A program made the translations under genes and the position numbers. From a virus, in the IMG/VR virus record IMGVR_UViG_3300009181_000055, positions 1-64,000 of that record: a stretch of 64,000 nucleotides of DNA; one strand, 5' to 3'. The notes under the pieces were generated by a model. It was not told the origin of the DNA and ran no database searches. It saw nothing but the letters and a program-made list of their open reading frames with translations. Positions 1 through 7,785 of this stretch are shown here, one piece after another (the first letter of the stretch is position 1; every line of letters begins with the position of its first letter).

Positions 1-10
1 ATCCCACCAT

Positions 11-81
11 AGTCAGGTGGTGAAACGGTAAACACAAAGGGCGCTGCTCTAAATGTACAGGTTCGAATCCTGTCCTGACTA
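11..81 (+). tRNA. tRNA-like element with degenerate anticodon arm
   Basis: A 7-bp acceptor stem (11-17 with 74-80), a 3-bp D stem with an AAACGGTAAA loop (20-35), and a perfect 5-bp T stem with loop TTCGAAT (57-73) are all present, followed by A81. The 20 nt between the D and T arms do not form a normal 5-bp stem with a 7-nt loop. The best pairing is AGGGC with GCTCT around only three bases (GCT). No anticodon can be assigned. It could be a decayed tRNA, an atypical one, or a tRNA mimic. No CCA is encoded. Confidence 0.6.
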
Positions 82-85
82 CTAA
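70..85 (+). repeat. 16-bp direct repeat, copy 1 (tRNA 3' end)
   Basis: CTGTCCTGACTACTAA covers the end of the tRNA-like T arm, the 3' acceptor strand and the first trailing bases. It recurs exactly at 207-222. The two copies flank a 33-residue membrane ORF. Confidence 0.85.
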
Positions 86-96
86 AATTAAAAAAT

Positions 97-198
97 ATGA
101 AAGATTTTGATAAAGAATATTCCAAATGGAAAAAGGAAGTATACACTGTTCTGATACTGGGGTTTGTCTTAGGACTTATTGCTAGAATATTAATTTAG
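97..198 (+). CDS. very small membrane protein
   Basis: This 33-residue ORF begins MKDFDKEYSKWKKEVY and continues into one hydrophobic helix (about residues 18-33, VLILGFVLGLIARILI). It lies between the tRNA-like element and a second copy of the tRNA 3' end. The charged N-terminus and single helix suggest a small inner-membrane protein. No family is recognised. The AT-rich upstream sequence gives no Shine-Dalgarno support, so coding status rests on the ORF and its plausible topology. Confidence 0.45.
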   Translation: MKDFDKEYSKWKKEVYTVLILGFVLGLIARILI

Positions 199-222
199 TC
201 AGATAGCTGTCCTGACTACTAA
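196..222 (+). repeat. truncated tRNA copy / hairpin with direct repeat copy 2
   Basis: AGTCAG (197-202), identical to the first six bases of the tRNA-like acceptor stem, is followed almost at once by CTGTCCTGACTACTAA (207-222), identical to its 3' end. It looks like a tRNA whose interior was deleted. The arms TAGTCAG and CTGACTA (196-202/212-218) form a 7-bp hairpin with a 9-nt loop. It may be an RNA processing or termination structure, or a remnant. Confidence 0.65.
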
Positions 223-236
223 TAAATAAATAGATT

Positions 237-551
237 ATGAAAAAACAATTAATGATTATAGGGCTTGCAATAGCTCTAGGAAGTTGTTCAGTTGATAAAG
301 AGATTATCAGTAAAGCTGAATTTGTAAAATGGTCAACAAAAAATGACACTATCTTTTATAATGCTAAGTCAGTTGCTTATTATGACCATTCAGAATATGA
401 ATTGAATCCAGTACATGGCAAATTTGCTAAACCAATTCAAGAACTATCTATAACTCAATTGTATTTTAATGTTAAGACTGATGAGCTAATTAAATTTGTG
501 CATACATTGCACCCTAGACAAAAAGTAGAAATAGTAGTACCTCGCCATTAA
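237..551 (+). CDS. small lipoprotein, unknown function
   Basis: This 104-residue protein starts with a lipoprotein signal: MKKQ, a hydrophobic stretch (LMIIGLAIALG) and Cys17 in the lipobox LGSC. It should be exported, lipidated and anchored on a cell membrane facing the periplasm. The mature part is mixed charged/hydrophobic with no recognised domain. Phage lipoproteins can be superinfection-exclusion factors or outer spanins, but nothing here allows a choice, and it is far from the lysis genes. It stands first in a run of small unknown genes. Confidence 0.75.
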   Translation: MKKQLMIIGLAIALGSCSVDKEIISKAEFVKWSTKNDTIFYNAKSVAYYDHSEYELNPVHGKFAKPIQELSITQLYFNVKTDELIKFVHTLHPRQKVEIVVPRH

Positions 552-564
552 TAAATAAAAAGTT

Positions 565-981
565 ATGATGCATAAAATAAAAAGATTTGTACAAAAAGTA
601 GCACTTAAAGTGTTAAAGGCTACTCAATCTAAGCCAAATCAACATGAAAAATCGGAATATGAAAGAGAATGTATTTCAGTTTGCAAAGCACTTATTCATA
701 AAGAATCTAGCGTGTTATTACTTTCTCCTATATCAGGTAAGCGATATATAAAAAGTCACGATGAGCAATTATTTATTATCATTGAGTCAAATTTAATTAC
801 AATCGTTAATCATCAATACTCTTATAATATTAGTATGTGGGGTAAACCAATGGAAACTATTATTAGAATGTTTGACATTGAAGTTGAAAAGCGTAGAGAA
901 GCTATGGAAATGGAAATTCGTTCCAATGTTAAGCATTCGCTAGCGAATATATTTAAAAATCTATCCGATGAAAAAATTTAA
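565..981 (+). CDS. hypothetical protein, 138 residues
   Basis: The N-terminus is basic (MMHKIKRFVQKVALKVLK), followed by a central beta-rich stretch and a charged helical C-terminus rich in Glu, Arg and Met. Two adjacent ATGs (565, 568) could both start it. It overlaps the next gene by 14 nt, implying translational coupling. No family recognised. Confidence 0.65.
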   Translation: MMHKIKRFVQKVALKVLKATQSKPNQHEKSEYERECISVCKALIHKESSVLLLSPISGKRYIKSHDEQLFIIIESNLITIVNHQYSYNISMWGKPMETIIRMFDIEVEKRREAMEMEIRSNVKHSLANIFKNLSDEKI

Positions 982-1252
982 TTCTTTGTTTTATTTAGGA
1001 TTGACATTATTGTCAATGCCTGTAATTATTTTTATTATTGTAGCTTTTGTAAGTTCTCGACCAGCTAATATTCAAATTCCTGAAGTTCACAAAGTAGCTC
1101 TCATTAACATAAAGCCAAAAGAAATTATAATAGACACAATTAAAGAACCAGAACCAGTTAAGCCTATTAAAAAGAAAAAAATAAAAATAATAGATTCCAT
1201 TCAGCCTGTAATTCATTTGGATACTTTAATTCAAAAGGATACATTACACTAA
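968..1252 (+). CDS. single-pass membrane protein with Pro/Lys-rich periplasmic region
   Basis: After MKKFNS there is one transmembrane helix (about residues 7-29), then a stretch rich in Lys-Pro and Glu-Pro (KEPEPVKPIKKKK) and a short C-terminal tail. This is the layout of the N-terminal half of TonB-type proteins: anchor plus extended proline-rich spanner. The globular TonB C-terminal domain is absent. It may interfere with or mimic a TonB-like partner, or simply span the periplasm. The function is inference. Confidence 0.6.
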   Translation: MKKFNSLFYLGLTLLSMPVIIFIIVAFVSSRPANIQIPEVHKVALINIKPKEIIIDTIKEPEPVKPIKKKKIKIIDSIQPVIHLDTLIQKDTLH

Positions 1253-1289
1253 TAATTTCAAAAGAAATCTTAAAATATCCAAAAGAAAA

Positions 1290-1320
1290 TTTGGTATTAT
1301 GAAAGTAATTAATTATTTTT
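1290..1320 (+). promoter_or_regulatory. putative host-type (Bacteroidota) early promoter
   Basis: TTTG (1290-1293) is followed after 20 nt by TATTTTT (1314-1320), fitting the Bacteroidota -33 TTTG / -7 TAnnTTTG arrangement. The extended box ATTTGGTA recurs at two other gaps (near 4840 and 26973) in front of probable early genes. The next ATG is at 1347. Confidence 0.5.
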
Positions 1321-1346
1321 ATATATAGAAAATAAAAAATAAATAT

Positions 1347-1574
1347 ATGGCAGACCAAGTTAAAACAAATGCTGTGAAATTCGGCATCTATGGAATTATT
1401 TTAAATAAAGAACAATTATTCTATTATGTAGAAGGAGAGTTGTTTCGAGTGACAGACGTTTCTTATGAATTCAATTTCAATGACTTAATGGAATTAGCTG
1501 TGAAAATTGCTGTAAAGAAAGACGCATCAAAAGTAAGTTTTGTTCACAGAGATGATATCGTTAACGTAAAATAA
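1347..1574 (+). CDS. hypothetical protein, 75 residues
   Basis: A small soluble alpha/beta protein (MADQVKTNAVKFGIYGIILN...), with no recognised domain. It is the first gene after the putative promoter at 1290-1320 and lies 1 nt before the next gene's ATG, so it likely leads a small early operon reaching at least to 4.8 kb. Confidence 0.65.
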   Translation: MADQVKTNAVKFGIYGIILNKEQLFYYVEGELFRVTDVSYEFNFNDLMELAVKIAVKKDASKVSFVHRDDIVNVK

Positions 1575-1575
1575 T

Positions 1576-1785
1576 ATGATGCCAAAAAAATCTAAATACC
1601 GTATTGTGCCAACTACCAATGAAAAATTTGGAGCTTGCTGGGCACTTAAAGAAGGCGATGCTGTCATTGGAACTTTTATTAGTAAGCAGCATGCTGAAAC
1701 TAAAAAAGCGTCGTTGGAAAAGAAATCCAAAGAAGATTTTCTTTTAATTAAGACTGTCAATCAAGAATTGAAAATTGAAGATTAA
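1576..1785 (+). CDS. hypothetical protein, 69 residues
   Basis: A small, basic, lysine-rich soluble protein (MMPKKSKYRIVPTTNEKFG...). Its TAA overlaps the ATG of the next gene by one base (1785), a translational coupling arrangement. The fold looks like a short beta-hairpin followed by a helix (KQHAETKKASLEKKSKED). No family recognised. Confidence 0.6.
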   Translation: MMPKKSKYRIVPTTNEKFGACWALKEGDAVIGTFISKQHAETKKASLEKKSKEDFLLIKTVNQELKIED

Positions 1786-2051
1786 TGAAAGTTAAAATTA
1801 AAGAAGCTGTTATTTTAGCAGTAATACAAATTGTACTTTATTCATTAATATGTGTAAATTATCGAGCAATTGCTTTGTTGCATTATCATGAAGCCGCATT
1901 GGCAGATTTTTTAATTGCTTCGATGAACTTTTTTGTAATTAGAAAAATTGCTCAATCCGGAGATGCATTTCATCAATGGATAGGGTATGTAATAGGATCT
2001 GTAATAGGATCTTATTCAGGAATTTATTTATCCATAATTATTAATTCCTAA
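1785..2051 (+). CDS. small polytopic membrane protein
   Basis: 88 residues with hydrophobic segments at about 9-25, 40-55 and 66-86, the last Gly/Ile-rich (YVIGSVIGSYSGIYLSIII). Probably three inner-membrane helices. Proteins of this size and shape are common in T4-type phages, but the function is unknown. It is translationally coupled to the upstream gene. Confidence 0.65.
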   Translation: MKVKIKEAVILAVIQIVLYSLICVNYRAIALLHYHEAALADFLIASMNFFVIRKIAQSGDAFHQWIGYVIGSVIGSYSGIYLSIIINS

Positions 2052-2095
2052 CCCTATAACAATCTTAAACATTAACGTATATAAAGTATTATATC

Positions 2096-2461
2096 ATGAA
2101 TAAACTGTCAGTACAGGAGAAGAAACTAATTGAAAAATACAAGAAAAAGGTGTGTAAGCAATACCCAGGAGCATATTTAACTGCTATTGGTAAAACTCAC
2201 TATACTATTATGCAGGAGCAGGATGGTTTGCAACCAAAAGACATTTTAGCTGAGTGGTGTATATTGCCTACTACCAATCCTATTAAAGCTTGGGAAATGG
2301 CACAAATAGGAGCAAAGTCCAATCAAAATTTAAACAGAACTCATCCTTTACGAATTGAAGGAATGAATATGGAAAATAAAATTGCTCGAGTAGAAGCTAG
2401 AAGATCAAAGACAGAATCTGTTAGAGAATCGCGAAAAACAAAAGAATATCATATTTATTAA
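2096..2461 (+). CDS. hypothetical protein, 121 residues
   Basis: A soluble protein with a lysine-rich helical N-terminus, a central alpha/beta part (YLTAIGKTHYTIMQEQDG) and an Arg/Glu-rich helical C-terminus (RVEARRSKTESVRESRK) that could bind nucleic acid. No recognised family. It sits in the run of small early-type genes. Confidence 0.6.
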   Translation: MNKLSVQEKKLIEKYKKKVCKQYPGAYLTAIGKTHYTIMQEQDGLQPKDILAEWCILPTTNPIKAWEMAQIGAKSNQNLNRTHPLRIEGMNMENKIARVEARRSKTESVRESRKTKEYHIY

Positions 2462-2475
2462 TAAATTAAAAAGTT

Positions 2476-3249
2476 ATGTTTAAAAACCTTTTTGGCTCGA
2501 AAAAAGAGTCAATAGAAATTAAAATTGCAGAGGAAGAAGCTCAAATGCTTCAAGACTTTGAGCAAGCTTCATTAGAAGATTTTAAGATTTTAGAAAACGA
2601 AGAAAATAAGGCTATAGAAGAACCTAAAAAAGAAGTAGCATCTGAGCTTGCTAATCTAGATGATTTTTCGGAAGATTATTTATTAAATGCTCCTGAAATT
2701 GCTGGATGGATGTCCACTAATGAACAAGAATTACTTTTTTCGGCATTGCTGTTATTTTACTCACCTAGCTATTCTGTATTAGATGTAGGCTGTGGGCGTG
2801 CTGACTTATATGGATACCTGCGTAGATTCTTTCCTGAGCAAGATGATATTAATTATACAGGCATAGATTTCAATGCAAATATGATTTCAGTTGCTGAAAG
2901 AAAATATCCCGTGCTTTTAAATAAATTATCTGGGAATGACATTCTTACTGCAACCACTCTTAATCAACATGATTGGGTATTTGGTTCTGGATTGTTCAAT
3001 TTAAACGATCATCCTGATATGTTTGAATATGGTAAAACGGTAATTGATAAAATGTATGAGAATGCTACTATCGGAGTTGCATTTAATTTATTGACAGGGC
3101 TTCCTGCCGATATGAACCAATCCGATATTGATCAATTAATTGTGCATAACACAGCTGATTGGTTAACTTATTTAGTTAGTAAATATACTAAAGTAGTTTG
3201 TCGCACAGATTATATGATCGGTGACGTAACTTTCTTTATTTTTAAATAA
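2476..3249 (+). CDS. class I SAM-dependent methyltransferase
   Basis: 257 residues. The first ~75 are acidic and low in complexity. A Rossmann methyltransferase domain follows: motif I VLDVGCGRADLYGYL (about 102-116) binds S-adenosylmethionine, and GIDFNANMI (about 132-140) holds the acidic residue that contacts the ribose. There is no NPPY/DPPY motif of N6-adenine or N4-cytosine DNA methylases and no PCQ of C5 enzymes, so the substrate may be a small molecule, protein or RNA. The fold assignment is strong and the substrate is unknown. Confidence 0.85.
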   Translation: MFKNLFGSKKESIEIKIAEEEAQMLQDFEQASLEDFKILENEENKAIEEPKKEVASELANLDDFSEDYLLNAPEIAGWMSTNEQELLFSALLLFYSPSYSVLDVGCGRADLYGYLRRFFPEQDDINYTGIDFNANMISVAERKYPVLLNKLSGNDILTATTLNQHDWVFGSGLFNLNDHPDMFEYGKTVIDKMYENATIGVAFNLLTGLPADMNQSDIDQLIVHNTADWLTYLVSKYTKVVCRTDYMIGDVTFFIFK

Positions 3250-3267
3250 ACAAAAAAACAAAAACAA

Positions 3268-3609
3268 ATGATTATTACAATCGTAACAGTTGCTGCTTTA
3301 ATTGCAGTGACAATTTATGGCTTAGGTCAAAAAAGTAAATTAAAAATTGCAATGGAAGAAATTGCAACTAAAGAATCAGTTAATGATTTATTACGCGCAC
3401 ATACAAAACGTATAGAAGCTGAAAAGATTGCTGATAAAGATTATATTAGAACTTTACGTTCTGATTTGCAATCTTGCAAAGACAAATCTAGAATATCAAT
3501 TAAGTCAATGCCAAATCCAGTAATGGGTGAGTCTAAACCAAAAAAAGCTAATCCAGTAATGGGCGCCCCCGTTAAGTCTAAAAAGCCTTACAAGAAAAAA
3601 GAAGCTTAA
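3268..3609 (+). CDS. single-pass membrane protein with coiled coil
   Basis: 113 residues: an N-terminal transmembrane helix (MIITIVTVAALIAVTIYGLG), a charged helical part (about 25-80) and a basic tail in which NPVMG occurs twice (SMPNPVMGESKPKK, ANPVMGAPVKSKK). Its stop overlaps the next start (TAATG), so the two are coupled. Function unknown. Confidence 0.6.
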   Translation: MIITIVTVAALIAVTIYGLGQKSKLKIAMEEIATKESVNDLLRAHTKRIEAEKIADKDYIRTLRSDLQSCKDKSRISIKSMPNPVMGESKPKKANPVMGAPVKSKKPYKKKEA

Positions 3610-3971
3610 TGAAACCGGCTCCATTTGAGCAGTTTATTAAAAGTTTACTAGATCAAACTGAAGCTGCAGACGCACTAAGAAATTTAGCAGAAAGAAATAT
3701 TCCATTGCAAGACAATAAACTAATGTCAGCAGTAGATTCAATTCTTTTAGAAGAAGCCATTGCAGCGCAGTTTGATTCTATGGGTTATGCGGAGAAAGAT
3801 ATTAAGCTTAAAGTTTTATCTAAACTATATAAGTTATCAGACTCTATCAATGATACAAAATGTAATGAACATTTAACTGTATATGTATGTATTAAATATG
3901 TAAACGACGGGTATTCATTGACAAAGGAAATTACAGAAGTCTTAAACACTATTTGGAAGAAGTATGGCTAA
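3609..3971 (+). CDS. hypothetical protein, 120 residues
   Basis: A mainly helical, slightly acidic soluble protein (MKPAPFEQFIKSLLDQTEAADALRN...). It is coupled to both neighbours: it starts in the upstream stop and overlaps the next gene by 8 nt. No recognised motif. Confidence 0.6.
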   Translation: MKPAPFEQFIKSLLDQTEAADALRNLAERNIPLQDNKLMSAVDSILLEEAIAAQFDSMGYAEKDIKLKVLSKLYKLSDSINDTKCNEHLTVYVCIKYVNDGYSLTKEITEVLNTIWKKYG

Positions 3972-4182
3972 TGATATTATATCGTTCCTTCGCAGTGCAT
4001 TGGAGCAAGAAGAGTTAGTAAAATTAAATTTTGCTAATCAAGAAAAAGATTTAGATGCTAGATCATTAATACTGCGTGGATTTTTCAATCGACCTGAAAT
4101 CTTTAATAAAATTAAAGTAATAGTAGATCCTTCTTGGCTCTGCTCTGAGATAATTATTAAGGGGAAGGCGTATGAATTTTAA
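3964..4182 (+). CDS. hypothetical protein, 72 residues
   Basis: A small acidic/helical protein (MANDIISFLRSALEQEELVKL...). It overlaps the upstream gene by 8 nt and the downstream gene by 11 nt, so these three genes are probably made in fixed ratio. No family recognised. Confidence 0.55.
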   Translation: MANDIISFLRSALEQEELVKLNFANQEKDLDARSLILRGFFNRPEIFNKIKVIVDPSWLCSEIIIKGKAYEF

Positions 4183-4624
4183 TGAATATATAATCGATCA
4201 AGAAGACTACGATTTTTTCGCGAGTCTACCAAAGGATGAAAAGATTCTATTCTTATACGATTTAATTTGTGTAGATGCTTATGGAATAGGTTCGGAAGAT
4301 ACGAATTTCGAAAATGATAGTGAGTATGAAACTCACCCTGACTTTGAAGTTGATATTGAGCATTTTAAAGATAAACTGTCGTCTATTATAACTGGAAGTA
4401 TAAATCCAGATGCTAAAGTTAATGTGTTAATCGTTAACAATCGAGTAATATTAAATTCCAATTCGCAAGAGTTTTTAAATGAAGCCATTACAGAAATGTT
4501 CATGGATGGCTGTATAATGATTGCATATAAATTTTCAGATATTGCAATGGAAGTATTTAAACAGCAAAAGTTTTGTAAAGCCTTTACTTTAATAGGGCGA
4601 CATGAAAAAATTTCTAATAATTAA
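4172..4624 (+). CDS. hypothetical acidic protein, 150 residues
   Basis: An acidic soluble protein with many Asp, Glu and aromatic residues in its first half (MNFNEYIIDQEDYDFFASLP...) and a beta-rich middle (VNVLIVNNRVILN). The upstream GGGGAAGG (4160-4167) is one of the better Shine-Dalgarno-like sequences in this region and supports this start. DNA mimicry is possible given the acidity, but nothing specific shows it. Confidence 0.6.
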   Translation: MNFNEYIIDQEDYDFFASLPKDEKILFLYDLICVDAYGIGSEDTNFENDSEYETHPDFEVDIEHFKDKLSSIITGSINPDAKVNVLIVNNRVILNSNSQEFLNEAITEMFMDGCIMIAYKFSDIAMEVFKQQKFCKAFTLIGRHEKISNN

Positions 4625-4626
4625 TT

Positions 4627-4839
4627 ATGGTTACTATACAAAGAGAATTTATCCAATGGGAAGGTGGCCTAGTAGAAGTCATCAAAAAATACGTATCCCA
4701 TCGAATTAAAGATGCTAATGGTCTTAGAACCCTATTGGATTGTGATGTAGTATTACGCAAAAACGAAACTACTTACATCTGCCGCAAAGTAAGTGAAGCG
4801 GAGCTAGTAGAAGATGAAGTAAATGAATTGCCAAATTAA
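4627..4839 (+). CDS. hypothetical protein, 70 residues
   Basis: A small beta-rich protein (MVTIQREFIQWEGGLVEVIKK...) with a stretch ETTYICRKVSEAEL near the C-terminus. No family recognised. It ends just before the putative promoter of the UV-damage endonuclease gene. Confidence 0.6.
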   Translation: MVTIQREFIQWEGGLVEVIKKYVSHRIKDANGLRTLLDCDVVLRKNETTYICRKVSEAELVEDEVNELPN

Positions 4840-4840
4840 A

Positions 4841-4872
4841 TTTGGTACATTCAATAGAATATCTTATCTTAA
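4841..4872 (+). promoter_or_regulatory. putative host-type promoter of the UV endonuclease gene
   Basis: TTTG (4841-4844), a 20-nt spacer, then TATCTT (4865-4870) fits the Bacteroidota promoter form. The box is embedded in ATTTGGTA as at 1289 and 26973. The downstream ATG at 4892 lies about 20 nt after the -7 box. Confidence 0.55.
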
Positions 4873-4891
4873 ATTAAATAAAAAATATACA

Positions 4892-5803
4892 ATGACAAAT
4901 ATAGGTTACGCATGCATCAACATGACATTAGGTAAGAGAGGTATTCTTACTGGCAGAGCAATGAGAGCTGCTACATTGAAAGAGAAGGGTATAGCCCACG
5001 CGTCTCAATTAGCATTAGCCAATGCAAAAGATTTAGAATTAATTTTAGAATGGAATTTACTAAATGGAATTCATTTTTTTCGTTTAGGTAGTGATTTGTT
5101 TCCATGGGGCAATAAAGTAGATGTAACTCAGTTCCCTGACTATGCAGAGATAGTAACTGTCTTAGCTCGTTGTGGTCAATTTGCTAAGGATAATAATATT
5201 CGCATTACTACTCATCCAGGTCCATTTAACTTACTTGCATCTCCTAAAGAGTCTGTAGTTATTAATACTATTAAAGATTTAGAAATGCATGGTTTACTAT
5301 TTGACTTAATGGGTCTTTCTCGAACTCCGTATAATAAAATTAATATACATGTAGGAGCGACGTATGGAGATAAGTATAGTGCAGCTGAAACATGGTGTAA
5401 GAATTTTGTTAGGTTGTCTGAAGGAGTTCGTTCTCGCTTGACTATTGAGAATGACGATAAAGCTTCTATGTATTCAGTTAAAGACTTACATGAATTGATT
5501 TATGCTCACGCAGGAATTCCAATTGTATTTGATTATCATCACCATACATTTAATGATGGAGGTCAGTCAGCAGAAGAAGCTTTGAAATTGGCTATGTCTA
5601 CTTGGAAAGACGTAAGGCCAGTTGCTCATTATTCAGAGTCAAGAGCTCTTCATGAAAATGATTCCACAATTAATCCTAGAGCTCATTCAGTATTAATAAC
5701 CAATTATATTGATACTTTTGGTTTAGATATTGACGTGATGATTGAAGCGAAAGGTAAAGAATTGGCCCTTTTAAATTATAGAATTTTGCATGGCACCAAT
5801 TAA
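4892..5803 (+). CDS. uvsE: UV DNA damage endonuclease (UvsE/UVDE family)
   Basis: About 303 residues from the chosen ATG (MTNIGYACINMTLG). An in-frame ATG at 4823 exists, but the promoter lies between the two. Family signatures of the TIM-barrel UVDE enzymes are visible: NIGYACINM at the start, FFRLGSDLFPW, RITTHPGPFN, INIHVGATYGDK, LTIENDDK, IVFDYHHHTFN and a late ARAHS-like segment with metal-binding His and Asp/Glu residues. These enzymes nick DNA 5' of UV photoproducts and other lesions. The phage gene likely starts damage repair independently of host excision repair, suggesting a sunlit habitat. Confidence 0.9.
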   Translation: MTNIGYACINMTLGKRGILTGRAMRAATLKEKGIAHASQLALANAKDLELILEWNLLNGIHFFRLGSDLFPWGNKVDVTQFPDYAEIVTVLARCGQFAKDNNIRITTHPGPFNLLASPKESVVINTIKDLEMHGLLFDLMGLSRTPYNKINIHVGATYGDKYSAAETWCKNFVRLSEGVRSRLTIENDDKASMYSVKDLHELIYAHAGIPIVFDYHHHTFNDGGQSAEEALKLAMSTWKDVRPVAHYSESRALHENDSTINPRAHSVLITNYIDTFGLDIDVMIEAKGKELALLNYRILHGTN

Positions 5804-5872
5804 TATATTATAATATTATTATATTAATAATTATTATTATATTCAATATTATATATATTATTTATAATTATA
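5804..5872. repeat. AT-only low-complexity island
   Basis: Between the UV endonuclease stop and base 5872 there is a single C and no G. The tract is built of overlapping TAATATTA-type palindromes. It could be a transcription stop, a melting point for replication, or neutral spacer. No gene is seen in it. Confidence 0.7.
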
Positions 5873-5913
5873 CAAACGTTTAAAAAAATCAAACAAAAAA
5901 CAAAAATAAATTT

Positions 5914-6093
5914 ATGAGATACAAAGAACACACCGTAAGAAAATTAGAAGCTCAAGCTACTAAATTGAAAACCTTACAACGATCGATATCAAATTCGGAT
6001 ATGTCCGGCACTGAAGCTGTACAATTCCTAGCTTTAATTATTAAAGAAATTGAACTAGTCGTCGAACGTTTAGGATTAGAGCCTAATGAATAA
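5914..6093 (+). CDS. small helical protein, 59 residues
   Basis: ATG at 5914 gives MRYKEHTVRKLEAQATKLKT... ending LGLEPNE, almost entirely helical with a basic N-terminal and acidic C-terminal half. It overlaps the next gene by 8 nt (6086-6093), which supports real translation. Function unknown; a small coiled-coil adaptor is plausible. Confidence 0.6.
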   Translation: MRYKEHTVRKLEAQATKLKTLQRSISNSDMSGTEAVQFLALIIKEIELVVERLGLEPNE

Positions 6094-7186
6094 ATTGGCA
6101 CTTAAGATATTTGTAGGAATAGTAGCACTTTCCCTTGCGGGTTGTGCTGCTTTCTTTTCTATTGTCGGATTAGCTAAACTATTCGCCGGCGCTGCTGTAG
6201 CTGTCATTGTCATGACATCGACGTTAGAAGCTTCAAAATTAGTAATTGCTTCTTTTCTATATAGATTTTGGACAATTGTAAATAAAACATTAAGATTTTA
6301 TTTATTAATTGCTATTACTATTATTGCATTGATTACTTCAATTGGTATTTATGGATTTTTATCCGGTGCTTATCAAACTACAAAATCTAAATATGATTTA
6401 ACTCGCACTCAAACTGACAGTTTATCAACTCAAAAATTATATTTTGAATCATCAGCCAACACATTTAAAACTCAATTAGAATCTAAAAATATTCAGTTAA
6501 CCAATTTAACTTCAATTAGAAATTCTCAAGAGTTAAGAGCAACCCAATTAGTAACTTCAAATCGATCGTCTCGCTCAGCTGATCGGTCAGCAAAAGAAAC
6601 TGACGCGTCTATTAAGACTTTAAACAAAGACATTGATGAATTAAATAAAAAAGTAATAGCATATTCCGACTCTGCTTCAAAAACGCAAGTTTCTATAACT
6701 CAATTAGGATTGAAAAATGAAATATCATCTGAATTAGGTTCTTTAGCTTATATATCTAGAGTCTTAAATGTAGATATGGATAGTGTAGTTAATGTATTAA
6801 TATTACTTTTTATTATTGTATTTGATCCATTAGCAATTTGCATGGTGCTAGCATTTAATTTTATGTCTAAGAACTCAGAAGATAATAATCCAAAAGAAGA
6901 ACCTCAAAAAGAAATTAATTTTCCAGAAGAAGATGAATTTCCATTCAAACCTGATTTTTTTGTAGATACTAACCCTTATAATACGTATAATGTGGTTGAA
7001 CAGCCGTCAGAACACCCCTTGACACAGCCTGAACCGGAGGCAGTAATAACAATATCCCAGCCCCGAAACAAGGAGGATTTAAAGGAGTTTAAACGCCGTG
7101 AAATTGATAAGGAGCGAAAGGAAAGTTTAGAAAAAAAGAAGCTAAAAGAAAATTTATATAACGAAGACAATTCTAAAACATATTAA
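6086..7186 (+). CDS. multi-pass membrane protein with periplasmic-type coiled coil
   Basis: 366 residues. Hydrophobic segments lie at about 6-28, 31-52, 69-92 and 228-255. Between the third and fourth is a long coiled coil (about 100-215) rich in Ser, Thr and Gln. The C-terminus is charged and proline-rich (KEEPQKEINFPEEDEF...). LAGC near residue 19 resembles a lipobox, but the following residues are hydrophobic, so a transmembrane reading is better. It may tether a complex to the membrane or alter the envelope. No named family. Confidence 0.7.
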   Translation: MNKLALKIFVGIVALSLAGCAAFFSIVGLAKLFAGAAVAVIVMTSTLEASKLVIASFLYRFWTIVNKTLRFYLLIAITIIALITSIGIYGFLSGAYQTTKSKYDLTRTQTDSLSTQKLYFESSANTFKTQLESKNIQLTNLTSIRNSQELRATQLVTSNRSSRSADRSAKETDASIKTLNKDIDELNKKVIAYSDSASKTQVSITQLGLKNEISSELGSLAYISRVLNVDMDSVVNVLILLFIIVFDPLAICMVLAFNFMSKNSEDNNPKEEPQKEINFPEEDEFPFKPDFFVDTNPYNTYNVVEQPSEHPLTQPEPEAVITISQPRNKEDLKEFKRREIDKERKESLEKKKLKENLYNEDNSKTY

Positions 7187-7199
7187 TTAAATAAAGGTT

Positions 7200-7730
7200 A
7201 TGAAAAAAGTAGAAAAAGTAAAACCACAATACGCTACGACTAAATTCTCAACTAAAATGGTTGAAGGTCGTAGATTTATGATTTGCCAAAATTCCGAACC
7301 AGGAGGCAAATATTATAGAGAGCGTATATGCAATACATGGACTGTAGTAGGTAATGACGCTAATGCAGTAATATGCTGGAAATGCGTAGCTGCTGTATGT
7401 GAAGGTCCTGTAGTCAGAGCATCTATTCCAAAATCAGATAAACCTAAAGGTTGGAAATTTATGAAAGAATATGTAGCCACAGACGGCACTGTATATCATA
7501 AAGGAGAAGAACAGCCTTCACTAAAAGGTACGTTGCCTGTAACGGTAATTGAACCTAAACCAGAAAAGAAAAAATTATCTAAACAAGAGAAGTCAGATGC
7601 ATTTAATGACTTAGGTAAAGACATTGAAAAATTAAAAGTTCAATTATTTCATGAAACTCGTAAAGGTAAAAAAGCTGAGTTAATGCGATCGCTATCTAAA
7701 GCTAACAGACAGCTTAAAAAATTAATGTAA
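7200..7730 (+). CDS. Cys-containing, probably metal-binding protein
   Basis: 176 residues. The N-terminal half contains Cys in RFMICQNSE, ERICNTW, ICWKCVAAVC: a CxxC pair plus two isolated Cys that could make one zinc site. The C-terminal half is a Lys-rich helical region (KKKLSKQEKSDAFNDLGKD...) typical of nucleic-acid-binding tails. No family is recognised; a zinc-ribbon-like nucleic acid binder is the best guess. Confidence 0.6.
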   Translation: MKKVEKVKPQYATTKFSTKMVEGRRFMICQNSEPGGKYYRERICNTWTVVGNDANAVICWKCVAAVCEGPVVRASIPKSDKPKGWKFMKEYVATDGTVYHKGEEQPSLKGTLPVTVIEPKPEKKKLSKQEKSDAFNDLGKDIEKLKVQLFHETRKGKKAELMRSLSKANRQLKKLM

Positions 7731-7785
7731 GAAAAATTAGGATACTTAATATTAATTTCATATATTATGTAGATAAATAGAAAAT

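Noticed and set aside
968-1252. A true TonB protein
   Set aside because: The conserved TonB C-terminal domain is missing; only the anchor and Pro/Lys-rich spacer resemblance remains.
6086-6160. Lipoprotein call for the 366-residue membrane protein (LAGC)
   Set aside because: The hydrophobic segment continues past the Cys and three more membrane segments follow, so a transmembrane protein fits better.
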